Shown here one piece after another: positions 1-6,776 of a stretch of DNA of 6,825 nt; the first letter of the stretch is position 1, and each line of letters begins with the position of its first letter. The translations under genes and the position numbers were made by a program. This stretch comes from an uncultured Clostridia bacterium (GTDB lineage: Bacteria; Bacillota; Clostridia; Oscillospirales; Acutalibacteraceae). The stretch lies in assembly GCA_946187095.1 (NCBI GenBank), contig CAMHPW010000057.1, forward strand, positions 1 to 6,825. Reading direction: 5' to 3'. The notes under the pieces are model-generated. The model made no database searches, was not told the origin of the DNA, and saw only the letters and a program-made list of their open reading frames with translations.

Positions 1-917
1 CCCTGTTTCGATATGGCAAAAAGATTGTTTCTGAGTTCAACCGCACCACTATTATACACGATTTTTCGGATAAGTTCAATATGTTTTGCTTCGGGAGTGA
101 AAGAGTTTTTTCGGCAAAGCAGGATGATTGCTCCGGAAAGAACAGCTTTATCGAGTTTCTGAAGTTCGGATATTTGATAGCCTTTGTCTGTAAGGCATCG
201 GGAAAGGGCATCCTCCGCACATTTGTCTATGAAACTGACAGTTTCCTTCATGTGTTCGGTCATGGCGGAAACGGTGCTTTCAAAGGACGGATTGATTTTT
301 TTCAGTACGGGCATGACTTCAAGGCGAATCTTGTTTCTTGTATATTCGTCTGTTAAATTGGTACTGTCGGTGACATAGGGGAGAGAGTGCTGTGTGCAGT
401 AGGATTCTATTTCATTTCTTGTGCAGTTGATGAGAGGGCGGATAATATTATCTCTCATGGGCGGTATGCCGCAAAGCCCTGCTGCACCGCTGCCACGAGT
501 CAGATTAAAGAGTACGGTTTCGGCATTGTCCGAGGCGGTATGTGCGGTGGCGATCTTGGCATGGAATTTTTCGGCTGTTTCGGAGAAAAATGCATAGCGT
601 ATATCACGACCGCATTGTTCGGTGCTGATCCTTCTTTTGAGGGATTCGGCTTTTACGTCTGCATGGAGGATATAAAGCGGAACACCATATTTTTTGCACA
701 TTTCGGAAACGAAATGCTCATCACGGTCAGCCTCTGCACCTCTCAATTGATGATTGATATGACAGGCAGAAAGTGTGAGATGGAACTGATCTCTGAGAGA
801 TACGAGAAAGTGCAGTAAGGCACAGGAATCCGCACCGCCTGAAAATCCCACGACAACGCTGTCATTTTGGGAAAGCATATGATATTTCTGTACGGTGGAA
901 AGTGCTTTATCGAACAT
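1..917 (-). CDS. tilS: tRNA(Ile)-lysidine synthetase TilS, 5' part (cut by the window edge)
   Basis: TilS uses ATP to attach lysine to C34 of the tRNA(Ile) with a CAU anticodon, switching it from AUG to AUA decoding and from methionine to isoleucine charging; it is normally essential. The frame stays open from the ATG at 917 to base 1, giving 305 complete codons of a protein usually around 450 residues. Visible motifs are the PP-loop FSGGADS (25-31), HINHQLRG (53-60), TAHTASDNAETVLFNLTRGSG (124-144; many homologues have AHHxDDQ at its start), GIPP (150-153) and the DSTN/RNKIR pair (184-187, 194-198). The region after about residue 205 enters the second domain. The C-terminal part lies outside the window. 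It overlaps dnaB by 11 bp and has its own strong ribosome binding site. In many Firmicutes hpt and ftsH follow tilS, but neither is visible here. Confidence 0.95.
   Translation of the reverse strand, partial: MFDKALSTVQKYHMLSQNDSVVVGFSGGADSCALLHFLVSLRDQFHLTLSACHINHQLRGAEADRDEHFVSEMCKKYGVPLYILHADVKAESLKRRISTEQCGRDIRYAFFSETAEKFHAKIATAHTASDNAETVLFNLTRGSGAAGLCGIPPMRDNIIRPLINCTRNEIESYCTQHSLPYVTDSTNLTDEYTRNKIRLEVMPVLKKINPSFESTVSAMTEHMKETVSFIDKCAEDALSRCLTDKGYQISELQKLDKAVLSGAIILLCRKNSFTPEAKHIELIRKIVYNSGAVELRNNLFAISKQ
51..79 (-). promoter_or_regulatory. Candidate intragenic promoter within tilS
   Basis: On the minus strand a -35-like TTGAAC (74-79, four of six matches to TTGACA) is followed by a 17-nt spacer and a perfect -10 box TATAAT (51-56). 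The predicted start is near base 44, still inside tilS (codons about 280-290 encode the element). It would direct transcription out of the window toward the gene after tilS. The spacing and perfect -10 are unusual for chance, but a coding sequence can produce such a match, so this stays a candidate. Confidence 0.5.
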
Positions 918-2274
918 CGTTTACCTCCGAAGTGAAACGCATGAATTCACCCTGCCAGTGCAGGGGAACGGAACGGGTTTCGCCGTGTCTGTTTTTGGCA
1001 ACGATACATTCGCCGTGATTGGCGGTATCACTTGGGGCTTGGTCTGCCTTGTCTTTATAATAGTCTTCTCTGTAGAGAAAGAGGACGATATCGGCATCCT
1101 GTTCGATAGAACCCGAATCTCTCAGGTCAGAAAGCTGGGGCTTATGTTCGGCACGCTGTTCACTTGCACGGGAAAGCTGTGAAAGCGTGATAACAGGCAC
1201 ATCCAATTCCTTTGCGAGAATTTTCAGATCCCTTGTGATCTCGGAAATTTCCTGAACGTGATTGTTATTCGCCCTTGCGGGTTTCATAAGTTGGAGATAG
1301 TCTATGATGACCAAATCAAAGCCTTTGATCTTTTTGAGTTTGGCTTTGATTTCGGGTACGGTGATATAGGAAGTGTAGTCGATATACAATTCGGCTTTGC
1401 TGAGGACATCACCGGCTTCAATGAGTCTTTGCCATTCTTCATTGGAGAGCTTGCCTGTACGGAGTTTTGTACCGGGGATACGACCTTCCGTAGATAAAAG
1501 ACGGGCGGCAAGCTGTTCCTTGCTCATTTCGAGAGAAAAAAAGGCAACTTTCTTTTTGCATTTCATAGAGGCATAGCTGGCGATATTCAGAGCAAAACTT
1601 GTTTTTCCCATGCCGGGACGGGCTGCAAGGATGATCAGATCGGATTTGTTCAGTCCTGTAATAGTGGTATCAAGTGCACCAATGCCTGTGGAGATGGATC
1701 GGAGTTGATCGCTTTCGGGGGAATTGAGGATATCGAGCCTGTCGAAAGTTTCAAAAATGGCATATTTGAGCTGTTCCAGACCGCCGCTGCTTCTGTTGTC
1801 ACGGATATCGAATATCATTTTTTCAGCGGCATCGATCAGTCTGTTGGCATTGCTGCTGCTGTTTTTCATGGTGTAGTCGATAATTTCCCTTGCCGTTGAG
1901 ATGAGCCGCCTTACAAAATATTTTTCCCTTACCATGATGATATAGTCATCGATGGCAGAGATAACGGGTACGGAATCGGCGATCCCCATAAGATAGAGTT
2001 TGAGCTGTTCATGGGGATAGTCAGTAGTTTCGGTAAGTTTTCGCAGGACGGTAACGTAGTTCACGGACATATCCATTGAAAAAAGCTCTATCATGGCACC
2101 GTAAATGGCTTTATTAATAGGCACATAGAAATAATCGCTTGACGGGATTTTTTCCATGGCAATAGAGAGGTCATCGGGTTCAATGAGGATAGAGGCAAGC
2201 AGAGCCTGTTCGGAATCAGGATCGCAGGGCATATTATCGGGGATATCCATTCCCATTGGCATTTCATTGTTCAT
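907..2274 (-). CDS. dnaB: Replicative DNA helicase DnaB
   Basis: DnaB (called DnaC in Bacillus subtilis) is the hexameric 5'-3' helicase that unwinds the chromosome at the replication fork and contacts primase. The 455-residue product has the normal length. The N-terminal collar domain (about 15-115) includes SEQALLASIL (21-30). A linker leads to the RecA-like motor domain (about 190-455), with Walker A ARPGMGKT (218-225), FFSLEM with the likely catalytic E249 (245-250), Walker B DLVIIDYLQ (320-328), SQLSRASEQR (365-374), DLRDSGSIEQDAD (383-395) and the C-terminal KNRHGETR (427-434), where the family often has KNRNGPTG. No intein interrupts it. The ATG has an AAGGA site (2284-2288) with a 9-nt spacer; ATGs at codons 5, 7 and 9 are weaker choices. 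Its last 11 bp overlap tilS. Confidence 0.97.
   Translation of the reverse strand: MNNEMPMGMDIPDNMPCDPDSEQALLASILIEPDDLSIAMEKIPSSDYFYVPINKAIYGAMIELFSMDMSVNYVTVLRKLTETTDYPHEQLKLYLMGIADSVPVISAIDDYIIMVREKYFVRRLISTAREIIDYTMKNSSSNANRLIDAAEKMIFDIRDNRSSGGLEQLKYAIFETFDRLDILNSPESDQLRSISTGIGALDTTITGLNKSDLIILAARPGMGKTSFALNIASYASMKCKKKVAFFSLEMSKEQLAARLLSTEGRIPGTKLRTGKLSNEEWQRLIEAGDVLSKAELYIDYTSYITVPEIKAKLKKIKGFDLVIIDYLQLMKPARANNNHVQEISEITRDLKILAKELDVPVITLSQLSRASEQRAEHKPQLSDLRDSGSIEQDADIVLFLYREDYYKDKADQAPSDTANHGECIVAKNRHGETRSVPLHWQGEFMRFTSEVNDVR
923..928 (-). promoter_or_regulatory. Ribosome binding site of tilS inside the dnaB coding region
   Basis: GGAGGT on the minus strand lies 5 nt before the ATG of tilS (917-915), within the last codons of dnaB. 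The strong match and spacing fix the tilS start. The arrangement suggests translational coupling, with ribosomes ending on dnaB feeding tilS. Confidence 0.85.
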
Positions 2275-2305
2275 GTTTTCACATCCTTTTGTGTCGGGGA
2301 AAATT

Positions 2306-2356
2306 AAAAATTGAAAACGTCAAATCGTTATCAGCGATTTTTCGTTTTCAATTTTT
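2306..2356 (-). terminator. Large AT-rich hairpin between rplI and dnaB, possible terminator or attenuator
   Basis: A perfect 14-bp inverted repeat joins 2306-2319 with 2343-2356. Inside it, after a 2x2 mismatch, a further 6-bp stem (2322-2327 with 2335-2340) closes on a 7-nt loop at 2328-2334. In the direction of transcription the stem ends in TTTTT and continues AATTTT, so a U-rich 3' end is present, though most of the run lies inside the stem. On the other strand the hairpin ends in seven T, so it could also stop antisense transcripts. The stem is poor in G and C, so termination may be partial. It ends 17 nt upstream of the dnaB ribosome binding site, and no promoter was found between it and dnaB, which points to attenuation or read-through. 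Confidence 0.62.
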
Positions 2357-2364
2357 TTGTCAGA

Positions 2365-2817
2365 TCAGTTTGTTTCTTCTGTCACTTTTACGTTGATGGT
2401 GGCTGAAATGCCTGTATAGAGTTTGACTTCACATTTGTATGTTCCGAAGGCTTTGATGTCGCTTTCGAGAACGACTTTTCTTTTGTCAATGGGGAGGCTG
2501 AATTTCTGTTTGATCTCATTGGCGACTTCCTTGCTTGTGACGGAACCGAACAGTCTGCCGCCCTGACCGGCTTTTGCAGTCATGACAATGGTCTGACCTT
2601 CCAATCTTTTGGCATTTGCCTGAGCTTCCGCTGTTTCAATGGCTATTTTGTGCTGTCTGGATTGTTCGGCATTTTTGAGTTCATTGATTGCCTGTGCATC
2701 GGCTATTTTGGCGAGCTTTCTCGGCATGAGAAAGTTTCTTGCATAGCCGTCCGAAACATTGACCAATTCACCTTTTTTGCCTGTACCCTTTACATCTTCG
2801 AGTAATATTACCTGCAT
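2365..2817 (-). CDS. rplI: 50S ribosomal protein L9 (bL9)
   Basis: bL9 binds 23S rRNA near the L1 stalk base and reaches out from the large subunit; it supports frame maintenance and fidelity. At 150 residues the length is normal. The N-terminal rRNA-binding domain shows the family signature from [17 protein letters not shown] (1-17) through [16 protein letters not shown] (21-36). A charged linker helix follows (about 41-75), then the C-terminal domain with GRLFGSVT (87-94). The ATG start has an AGAGGA ribosome binding site (2825-2830 on the minus strand) with a 7-nt spacer. The gene lies between gdpP and dnaB, as in many Firmicutes, and a hairpin follows its stop codon. There is no sign of damage. 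Confidence 0.97.
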   Translation of the reverse strand: MQVILLEDVKGTGKKGELVNVSDGYARNFLMPRKLAKIADAQAINELKNAEQSRQHKIAIETAEAQANAKRLEGQTIVMTAKAGQGGRLFGSVTSKEVANEIKQKFSLPIDKRKVVLESDIKAFGTYKCEVKLYTGISATINVKVTEETN

Positions 2818-2841
2818 GATTGTTTCCTCTTTTCTTTAAAT

Positions 2842-2862
2842 TAATTGCACATTGCTAATTGC
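2842..2862 (-). repeat. Three-unit heptamer tandem repeat across the gdpP stop codon
   Basis: On the plus strand TAATTGC occurs at 2842-2848 and again at 2856-2862, with the related unit ACATTGC at 2849-2855 exactly between them. The array therefore has a strict 7-bp period over 21 bp. It includes the last codons and stop of gdpP (TAG at 2857-2855) and part of the 37-bp gap to rplI. It could be local slippage or the trace of a dispersed intergenic repeat. No function is evident. Confidence 0.6.
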
Positions 2863-4828
2863 TTACGGGGCTGGTTTTGTTGAGGTCGAGGTCGTTGATG
2901 ATGGAAACGAGTCTTTCACGGGCCTCGGCGATACTGACATCCTCCATCTGACAGGCAGCCATCGTCTGATGACCGCCGCCGCCAAGGGATTCCATGATGA
3001 CCTGCACGTTCAGGTCACCGAGGGAACGGGCGGAGATATTGACAGTTTTCCCTGTTTTGTACATGACGAAAGATGCCTTGACATTTTCTATGCCCAACAG
3101 TTCATCAGCGGCTTGTGCAGAAGCGATCCTGATATCAGGGGTGGTTTCATCCGCACAGGCGATGGCACAGTAATTGAAAATTTCCGCATCGCTGACGAGC
3201 TTGTATTTGACTTTATAGGTGTCGATGGAGTTGGAGAAAAGCCGTTTGACTTCCACAGTATCTGCACCGTTTTTTCTGAGATAAGCGGCAGCCTCAAAAG
3301 TACGGACACCTGTACGCAGAACGAAATTTTTGGTATCGAGCATGATACCCGAAAGCATGGCTTCACTTTCAAGACGGCTCGGAGGTTCGCTGCTGAGATA
3401 TTGAATGAGTTCCGCCGTCATCTCACAGGCAGATGATGCATACGGTTCATGGAAAAATACAACGGCATTGTCGATATGATTGACCATCATTCTGTGGTGA
3501 TCGATAACAACGACTCGTTCAGCGTGTTCGTAAATGAGCTTTGATTCAAGGAAATTCGGTGAATGGGTATCAACGATGATCAGCAGGGAACGGCTGTCCA
3601 TGATATCGAGAATTTCACTTTCGGTCTTGAAGATATTTTCAAAGCCGGCTCTTTCAAAGCTGGCAACGAGGGGCTTGGCGAGAGTCTGCTGACGGTTGAT
3701 GCAGATATAGGCGGGTTTTTTCAGACCTTTGGAAACGGAACTCCACATACCGATACAGGCACCGACGGCATCAAGATCAGAATAGCGGTGTCCCATGATA
3801 ATGACATTGCTGCTGTTCTTGACATGGGTGATGAGAGAGCCGGCAATGACTCTTGTACGGACTTTATCACGTTTTTCAACGCCTTTGGAAACGCCGCCGA
3901 AAAACTGGTATTCTTCCGACTGTTTGACGGCAGCCTGATCACCGCCACGCCCGAGAGCAATCTCAAGGGCTTGTCTTGCCCAGAGTTCATTTTCTTTGAA
4001 AGTCTGACCGCCGTGACCGACACCGATGGAGATAGTGGCATTAACACGCTCATTGATTTTGATCTCACGGATATCTTCCAGTATTTTGAATTTTTCATCC
4101 ATGAATTTCCGGATATATCTCTCTTCCATGACAATGACATATCTGCCGCCGGAGATTTTTTTATAGAAGCCTGTCGTGGAAGCCACCCATTTTACGATCG
4201 TCTGTTCCACGGCAACAGTGACCTGACTTGCCTTGCCTTCTTCGGCCTGTCTTTCCAGTTCCTCTTTGTTGTCGAAGGTGACGATGGCAACAACGGGACG
4301 GGAAGCGATATATTCATCGGAATTGGACTTGTAAAGATCGTTGTCGATGAAATAGACGACAGCACCCGAACCGCTTTTTACACCGAAGACAACATACCAT
4401 TTGTCATTTCGTTTGGTATCTGTACCTTTGTCGCTGAAAATGGTGTGGATATCATGACCGTCAAGATAATCCGTAAGAGGAGCGGAAACGGGACTTTCGC
4501 CGCTGCAGATGGATTCTTTGAAATGCCTGTTGACGGCAATGATCTCATTGTTTTCACCAATCACGGCAGCGGCACAGCCGATATCTTCAAGCTGTTTTTT
4601 ACCCTCGTCATCAATGGCATGAACGACATTGATGAATGTCTGGGCAATGTAGTGTCTGAGATGAACGGCACAAAGGACAAATATGATCAGTGCACTCAAT
4701 GCCACCAGAAATTCTCCGATAAAGACGAATTTGTTCCACCAGAAAGATACCACCGCCATTGCAAACATGACGATCACCGATATGAGAAAAAGCGGTGTGA
4801 TAAAATTTGTATTTTTCTTGTTTTTCAA
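2855..4828 (-). CDS. gdpP: GdpP-type cyclic-di-AMP phosphodiesterase, membrane-anchored DHH/DHHA1 protein
   Basis: GdpP hydrolyses the second messenger c-di-AMP to pApA at the inner face of the membrane; c-di-AMP controls potassium and osmolyte balance and cell-wall stress. The 657-residue product has the full family layout. There are two membrane helices (about 11-30 and 35-57), then a PAS-like region (about 75-165). A degenerate GGDEF domain follows (about 175-305), with SGGRY (226-230) where active cyclases have GGDEF and a typical ALGRGGDQ (291-298). The DHH domain has GHRYSDLDAVGA (346-357; metal ligands H347, D351, D353), D420 in IVDTHS, DHH (443-445) and D498 in LDTKNF. The DHHA1 domain carries GGGGH (616-620). 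All expected catalytic residues are present, so it should be active. The start is TTG. It lies 27 bp after rnj and 37 bp before rplI; the gdpP-rplI-dnaB order matches the Bacillus yybT-rplI-dnaC arrangement. Confidence 0.95.
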   Translation of the reverse strand: MKNKKNTNFITPLFLISVIVMFAMAVVSFWWNKFVFIGEFLVALSALIIFVLCAVHLRHYIAQTFINVVHAIDDEGKKQLEDIGCAAAVIGENNEIIAVNRHFKESICSGESPVSAPLTDYLDGHDIHTIFSDKGTDTKRNDKWYVVFGVKSGSGAVVYFIDNDLYKSNSDEYIASRPVVAIVTFDNKEELERQAEEGKASQVTVAVEQTIVKWVASTTGFYKKISGGRYVIVMEERYIRKFMDEKFKILEDIREIKINERVNATISIGVGHGGQTFKENELWARQALEIALGRGGDQAAVKQSEEYQFFGGVSKGVEKRDKVRTRVIAGSLITHVKNSSNVIIMGHRYSDLDAVGACIGMWSSVSKGLKKPAYICINRQQTLAKPLVASFERAGFENIFKTESEILDIMDSRSLLIIVDTHSPNFLESKLIYEHAERVVVIDHHRMMVNHIDNAVVFFHEPYASSACEMTAELIQYLSSEPPSRLESEAMLSGIMLDTKNFVLRTGVRTFEAAAYLRKNGADTVEVKRLFSNSIDTYKVKYKLVSDAEIFNYCAIACADETTPDIRIASAQAADELLGIENVKASFVMYKTGKTVNISARSLGDLNVQVIMESLGGGGHQTMAACQMEDVSIAEARERLVSIINDLDLNKTSPVSN

Positions 4829-4834
4829 CTTTAT

Positions 4835-4839
4835 TCACC
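4835..4839 (-). promoter_or_regulatory. Modest ribosome binding site for the TTG start of gdpP
   Basis: GGTGA on the minus strand lies 6 nt before the TTG at 4828-4826. It is a partial Shine-Dalgarno match, weaker than those of rnj and tilS. An in-frame TGA three codons upstream excludes a longer protein, and the first internal ATG (codon 21) would remove most of the first membrane segment. TTG is therefore the best start despite the modest site. Confidence 0.6.
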
Positions 4840-4855
4840 AACTTCTTTCAGTTCT

Positions 4856-6727
4856 TCAGATCTCCATTATGACAGGAAGTATCATAGGGCTTCTTCTTGT
4901 CTTGTCATAGATCATTTTTGAGAGATCGTCTTTTATAGCGGTTTTTATGACACTCCAGTCGGAGATGCCTTCATAGCGGCAGTCATCGAGAGTTTCCCTG
5001 ACGGCTTCCTTTGCATCGTTGATCAGGGGTTCGTTTTCTTTGACATAGACAAATCCCCTTGAAACGACATCGGGACCTGAAACGATATTGCCGTCACCGT
5101 CAAGGGTGACTACGACAACGATCAGACCGTCCTGACCGAGATGCTGTCTGTCACGCAGAACAATGCTGCCGACATCGCCCACACCTAAACCGTCAACGAG
5201 CATATTGCCTGCAGGAATGTTGGGAAGCTGTCTGATACGGTCTTTTCTGAGTTCGACGACAGTGCCGATATCGCCGATAAAGATATTTTTTTCGGGGATG
5301 CCCATCTGAACGGCAAGACCGGCGTGTTTGACAAGATGCTTTTGTTCGCCGTGAACGGGGATGAAATATTTTGGCTTTGTGAGTCCCTGTATGAGTTTGA
5401 GTTCCTCCTGACAGGCATGACCTGAAACATGGACTTCATACATGGATTCGTAAATGACTTTGCATTTGTGTTTCATCAGTTCGTTGACGATCTTGCTCAC
5501 CATTTTTTCATTTCCGGGAATGGGATTGGCGGAGATGATAATAAAGTCATTCTGACCGACTTCGACTTTTCTGTGTTCGGAGGAAGCCATTCTGGAAAGG
5601 GCGGACATTGCTTCGCCCTGACTTCCTGTTGTGACGAGAACGATCTGTTCATCCGTATATCTGTCAAGCAGATCAATGTCTATGATCAGACCGTCATCAG
5701 CTTTGATATAGCCGAGTTCAATGGCGATATTCATGTTGTTGACCATGCTTCTGCCCGAAAAGGCGACTTTTCTGCCGTATTTTTTGGCACAATCCAAAAT
5801 CTGCTGTATCCTGCCGATGTTTGAGGCGAATGTGGCGATAATAATACGGGATTTTTCGGCTTCTTTAAAGAGATGATCGAAAGTCTGTCTGACTTTCTGC
5901 TCGGTCATGGTGTAGCCCGGTCTTTCGGCATTGGTGGAATCTGCCATAAGAGCAAGAACTCCCTGTTTGCCAAGTTCCGCAAATCTGGCTAAATCGATCA
6001 TACCGTCTGTAGTAGGGGTGCAGTCTATTTTGAAATCTCCCGTATGGACAACGGTCCCGGCAGGTGTGTGTATGGCGATCCCCACAGAATCGGGTATGGA
6101 GTGATTAACGTGTATGAATTCAATGGACATACAGCCGAGTTTGATCCTCTGACCTGGCTTGACGGCATTGAGTTTGACTTTGCTTTGCAGACCGTGTTCC
6201 TTGAGCTTGCTTTCGACAAGTCCGAGCGTAAGGGCAGTGCCGTAGATGGGGAAATTGAGTTTTCTGAAAAGATACGGCAAACCGCCGATATGGTCTTCAT
6301 GTCCGTGAGTAAGGACGATGCCTTTGATTTTATCCCTGTTTCTTTCAACGTAGGAAAAGTCGGGGATGACCATGTCAACGCCGAGCATTTCGCCGTCAGG
6401 GAAAGCCATTCCGCAGTCAAGCAGGAACATATCATTGTCACATTCAAAGAGTGTCATGTTTTTTCCTATTTCATTGAGACCGCCCAAAAATGTTATTTTA
6501 ACGGAATGGTCTGTCGGTTTGTTGTAATTTCTTTTTGACTGAAAATCGTTTCTTTTGGAAAAATTATTGTTGTCAGGTCTCCTGATAGGCGGCACAAAAG
6601 TGCCAAACTGCAATTTCTTATTGTCAGTTTTCTTTTCTGAGACAGTATTTCTGCCGTTTTTGGCGGAAAGACCTCTGCCCTTTCCGGTATTTTTCGGCAT
6701 ACCTCTCTTATTCAATTCAGATATCAC
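4856..6727 (-). CDS. rnj: Ribonuclease J (RNase J), metallo-beta-lactamase/beta-CASP RNase
   Basis: RNase J is a cytoplasmic, metal-dependent ribonuclease with 5'-3' exonuclease and endonuclease activity, central to mRNA decay and RNA maturation in Firmicutes. The 623-residue product shows the metallo-beta-lactamase motif HGHEDH (141-146), a downstream metal-ligand histidine in VNHS (209), HTGDFK (228-233), the beta-CASP segment with DSTNAE (263-268), ISANPIPGNE (398-407), HVSGHA (433-438) and the returning metallo-beta-lactamase motif PVHGEQKH (457-464). A C-terminal domain follows to residue 623. The catalytic set looks complete. It is longer than the usual length of about 555 residues because of a basic Asn/Lys/Arg-rich N-terminal tail of about 75 residues; the conserved fold begins near VKITFLGGLNEIG (76-88). 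The GTG start is backed by a strong ribosome binding site. It is first in the cluster, 27 bp before gdpP. One copy is visible, so J1 versus J2 cannot be decided. Confidence 0.96.
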   Translation of the reverse strand: MISELNKRGMPKNTGKGRGLSAKNGRNTVSEKKTDNKKLQFGTFVPPIRRPDNNNFSKRNDFQSKRNYNKPTDHSVKITFLGGLNEIGKNMTLFECDNDMFLLDCGMAFPDGEMLGVDMVIPDFSYVERNRDKIKGIVLTHGHEDHIGGLPYLFRKLNFPIYGTALTLGLVESKLKEHGLQSKVKLNAVKPGQRIKLGCMSIEFIHVNHSIPDSVGIAIHTPAGTVVHTGDFKIDCTPTTDGMIDLARFAELGKQGVLALMADSTNAERPGYTMTEQKVRQTFDHLFKEAEKSRIIIATFASNIGRIQQILDCAKKYGRKVAFSGRSMVNNMNIAIELGYIKADDGLIIDIDLLDRYTDEQIVLVTTGSQGEAMSALSRMASSEHRKVEVGQNDFIIISANPIPGNEKMVSKIVNELMKHKCKVIYESMYEVHVSGHACQEELKLIQGLTKPKYFIPVHGEQKHLVKHAGLAVQMGIPEKNIFIGDIGTVVELRKDRIRQLPNIPAGNMLVDGLGVGDVGSIVLRDRQHLGQDGLIVVVVTLDGDGNIVSGPDVVSRGFVYVKENEPLINDAKEAVRETLDDCRYEGISDWSVIKTAIKDDLSKMIYDKTRRSPMILPVIMEI

Positions 6728-6770
6728 TGTATTACCTCCGATTTTAAAAAAATTTTCCCGAACACAATAT
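6728..6770 (-). other. Short 5' leader of rnj with an A4-T7-A4 tract
   Basis: This is the predicted untranslated leader between the inferred transcription start and the GTG of rnj. Read on the minus strand, positions 6742-6756 form a run of four A, seven T and four A, two bases upstream of the Shine-Dalgarno site. The tract can fold only into weak A-U pairs. The leader is too short for a known riboswitch such as the c-di-AMP (ydaO) class. The extent depends on the predicted start site. Confidence 0.5.
6734..6739 (-). promoter_or_regulatory. Ribosome binding site that fixes the GTG start of rnj
   Basis: GGAGGT on the minus strand lies 6 nt before the GTG at 6727-6725. This is a strong match to the anti-Shine-Dalgarno sequence at ideal spacing. 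The next in-frame ATG (codon 10) is 27 nt further downstream with no comparable site, so the GTG start is clearly preferred. Confidence 0.85.
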
Positions 6771-6776
6771 ATTCTT

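Noticed and set aside
441..452. Perfect 12-bp palindrome GATAATATTATC
   Set aside because: It lies inside tilS coding sequence, is a single AT-rich occurrence and is not near a gene start; chance is the simplest explanation.
387..818. Plus-strand open frames over the first 900 bases, suggesting plus-strand genes there
   Set aside because: They mirror tilS. The minus strand is open from 917 to the window edge and holds the PP-loop and other TilS motifs.
907..2274. Possible intein or insertion in dnaB, a common intein site
   Set aside because: The protein is 455 residues and runs unbroken through Walker A, Walker B and the C-terminal motifs.
2857..4828. Active diguanylate cyclase function in the GGDEF-like region of GdpP
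   Set aside because: The signature is degenerate (SGGRY in place of GGDEF), as expected for the GdpP family, so canonical c-di-GMP synthesis is not supported.
3563..4921. A 452-codon plus-strand open reading frame opposite gdpP
   Set aside because: It is in exact codon register with gdpP and the end of rnj on the other strand, has no recognisable domain, and exists because those genes avoid TTA, CTA and TCA. The minus-strand frame carries every GdpP motif.
6044..6538. Plus-strand open frames opposite rnj, including this one and 5429-5824
   Set aside because: Both are codon-aligned mirrors of RNase J with no motifs or promoter of their own.
6728..6770. Possible c-di-AMP or other riboswitch upstream of the operon that encodes GdpP
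   Set aside because: The leader is only about 43 nt and shows no stable helices, far below the size of known riboswitches.
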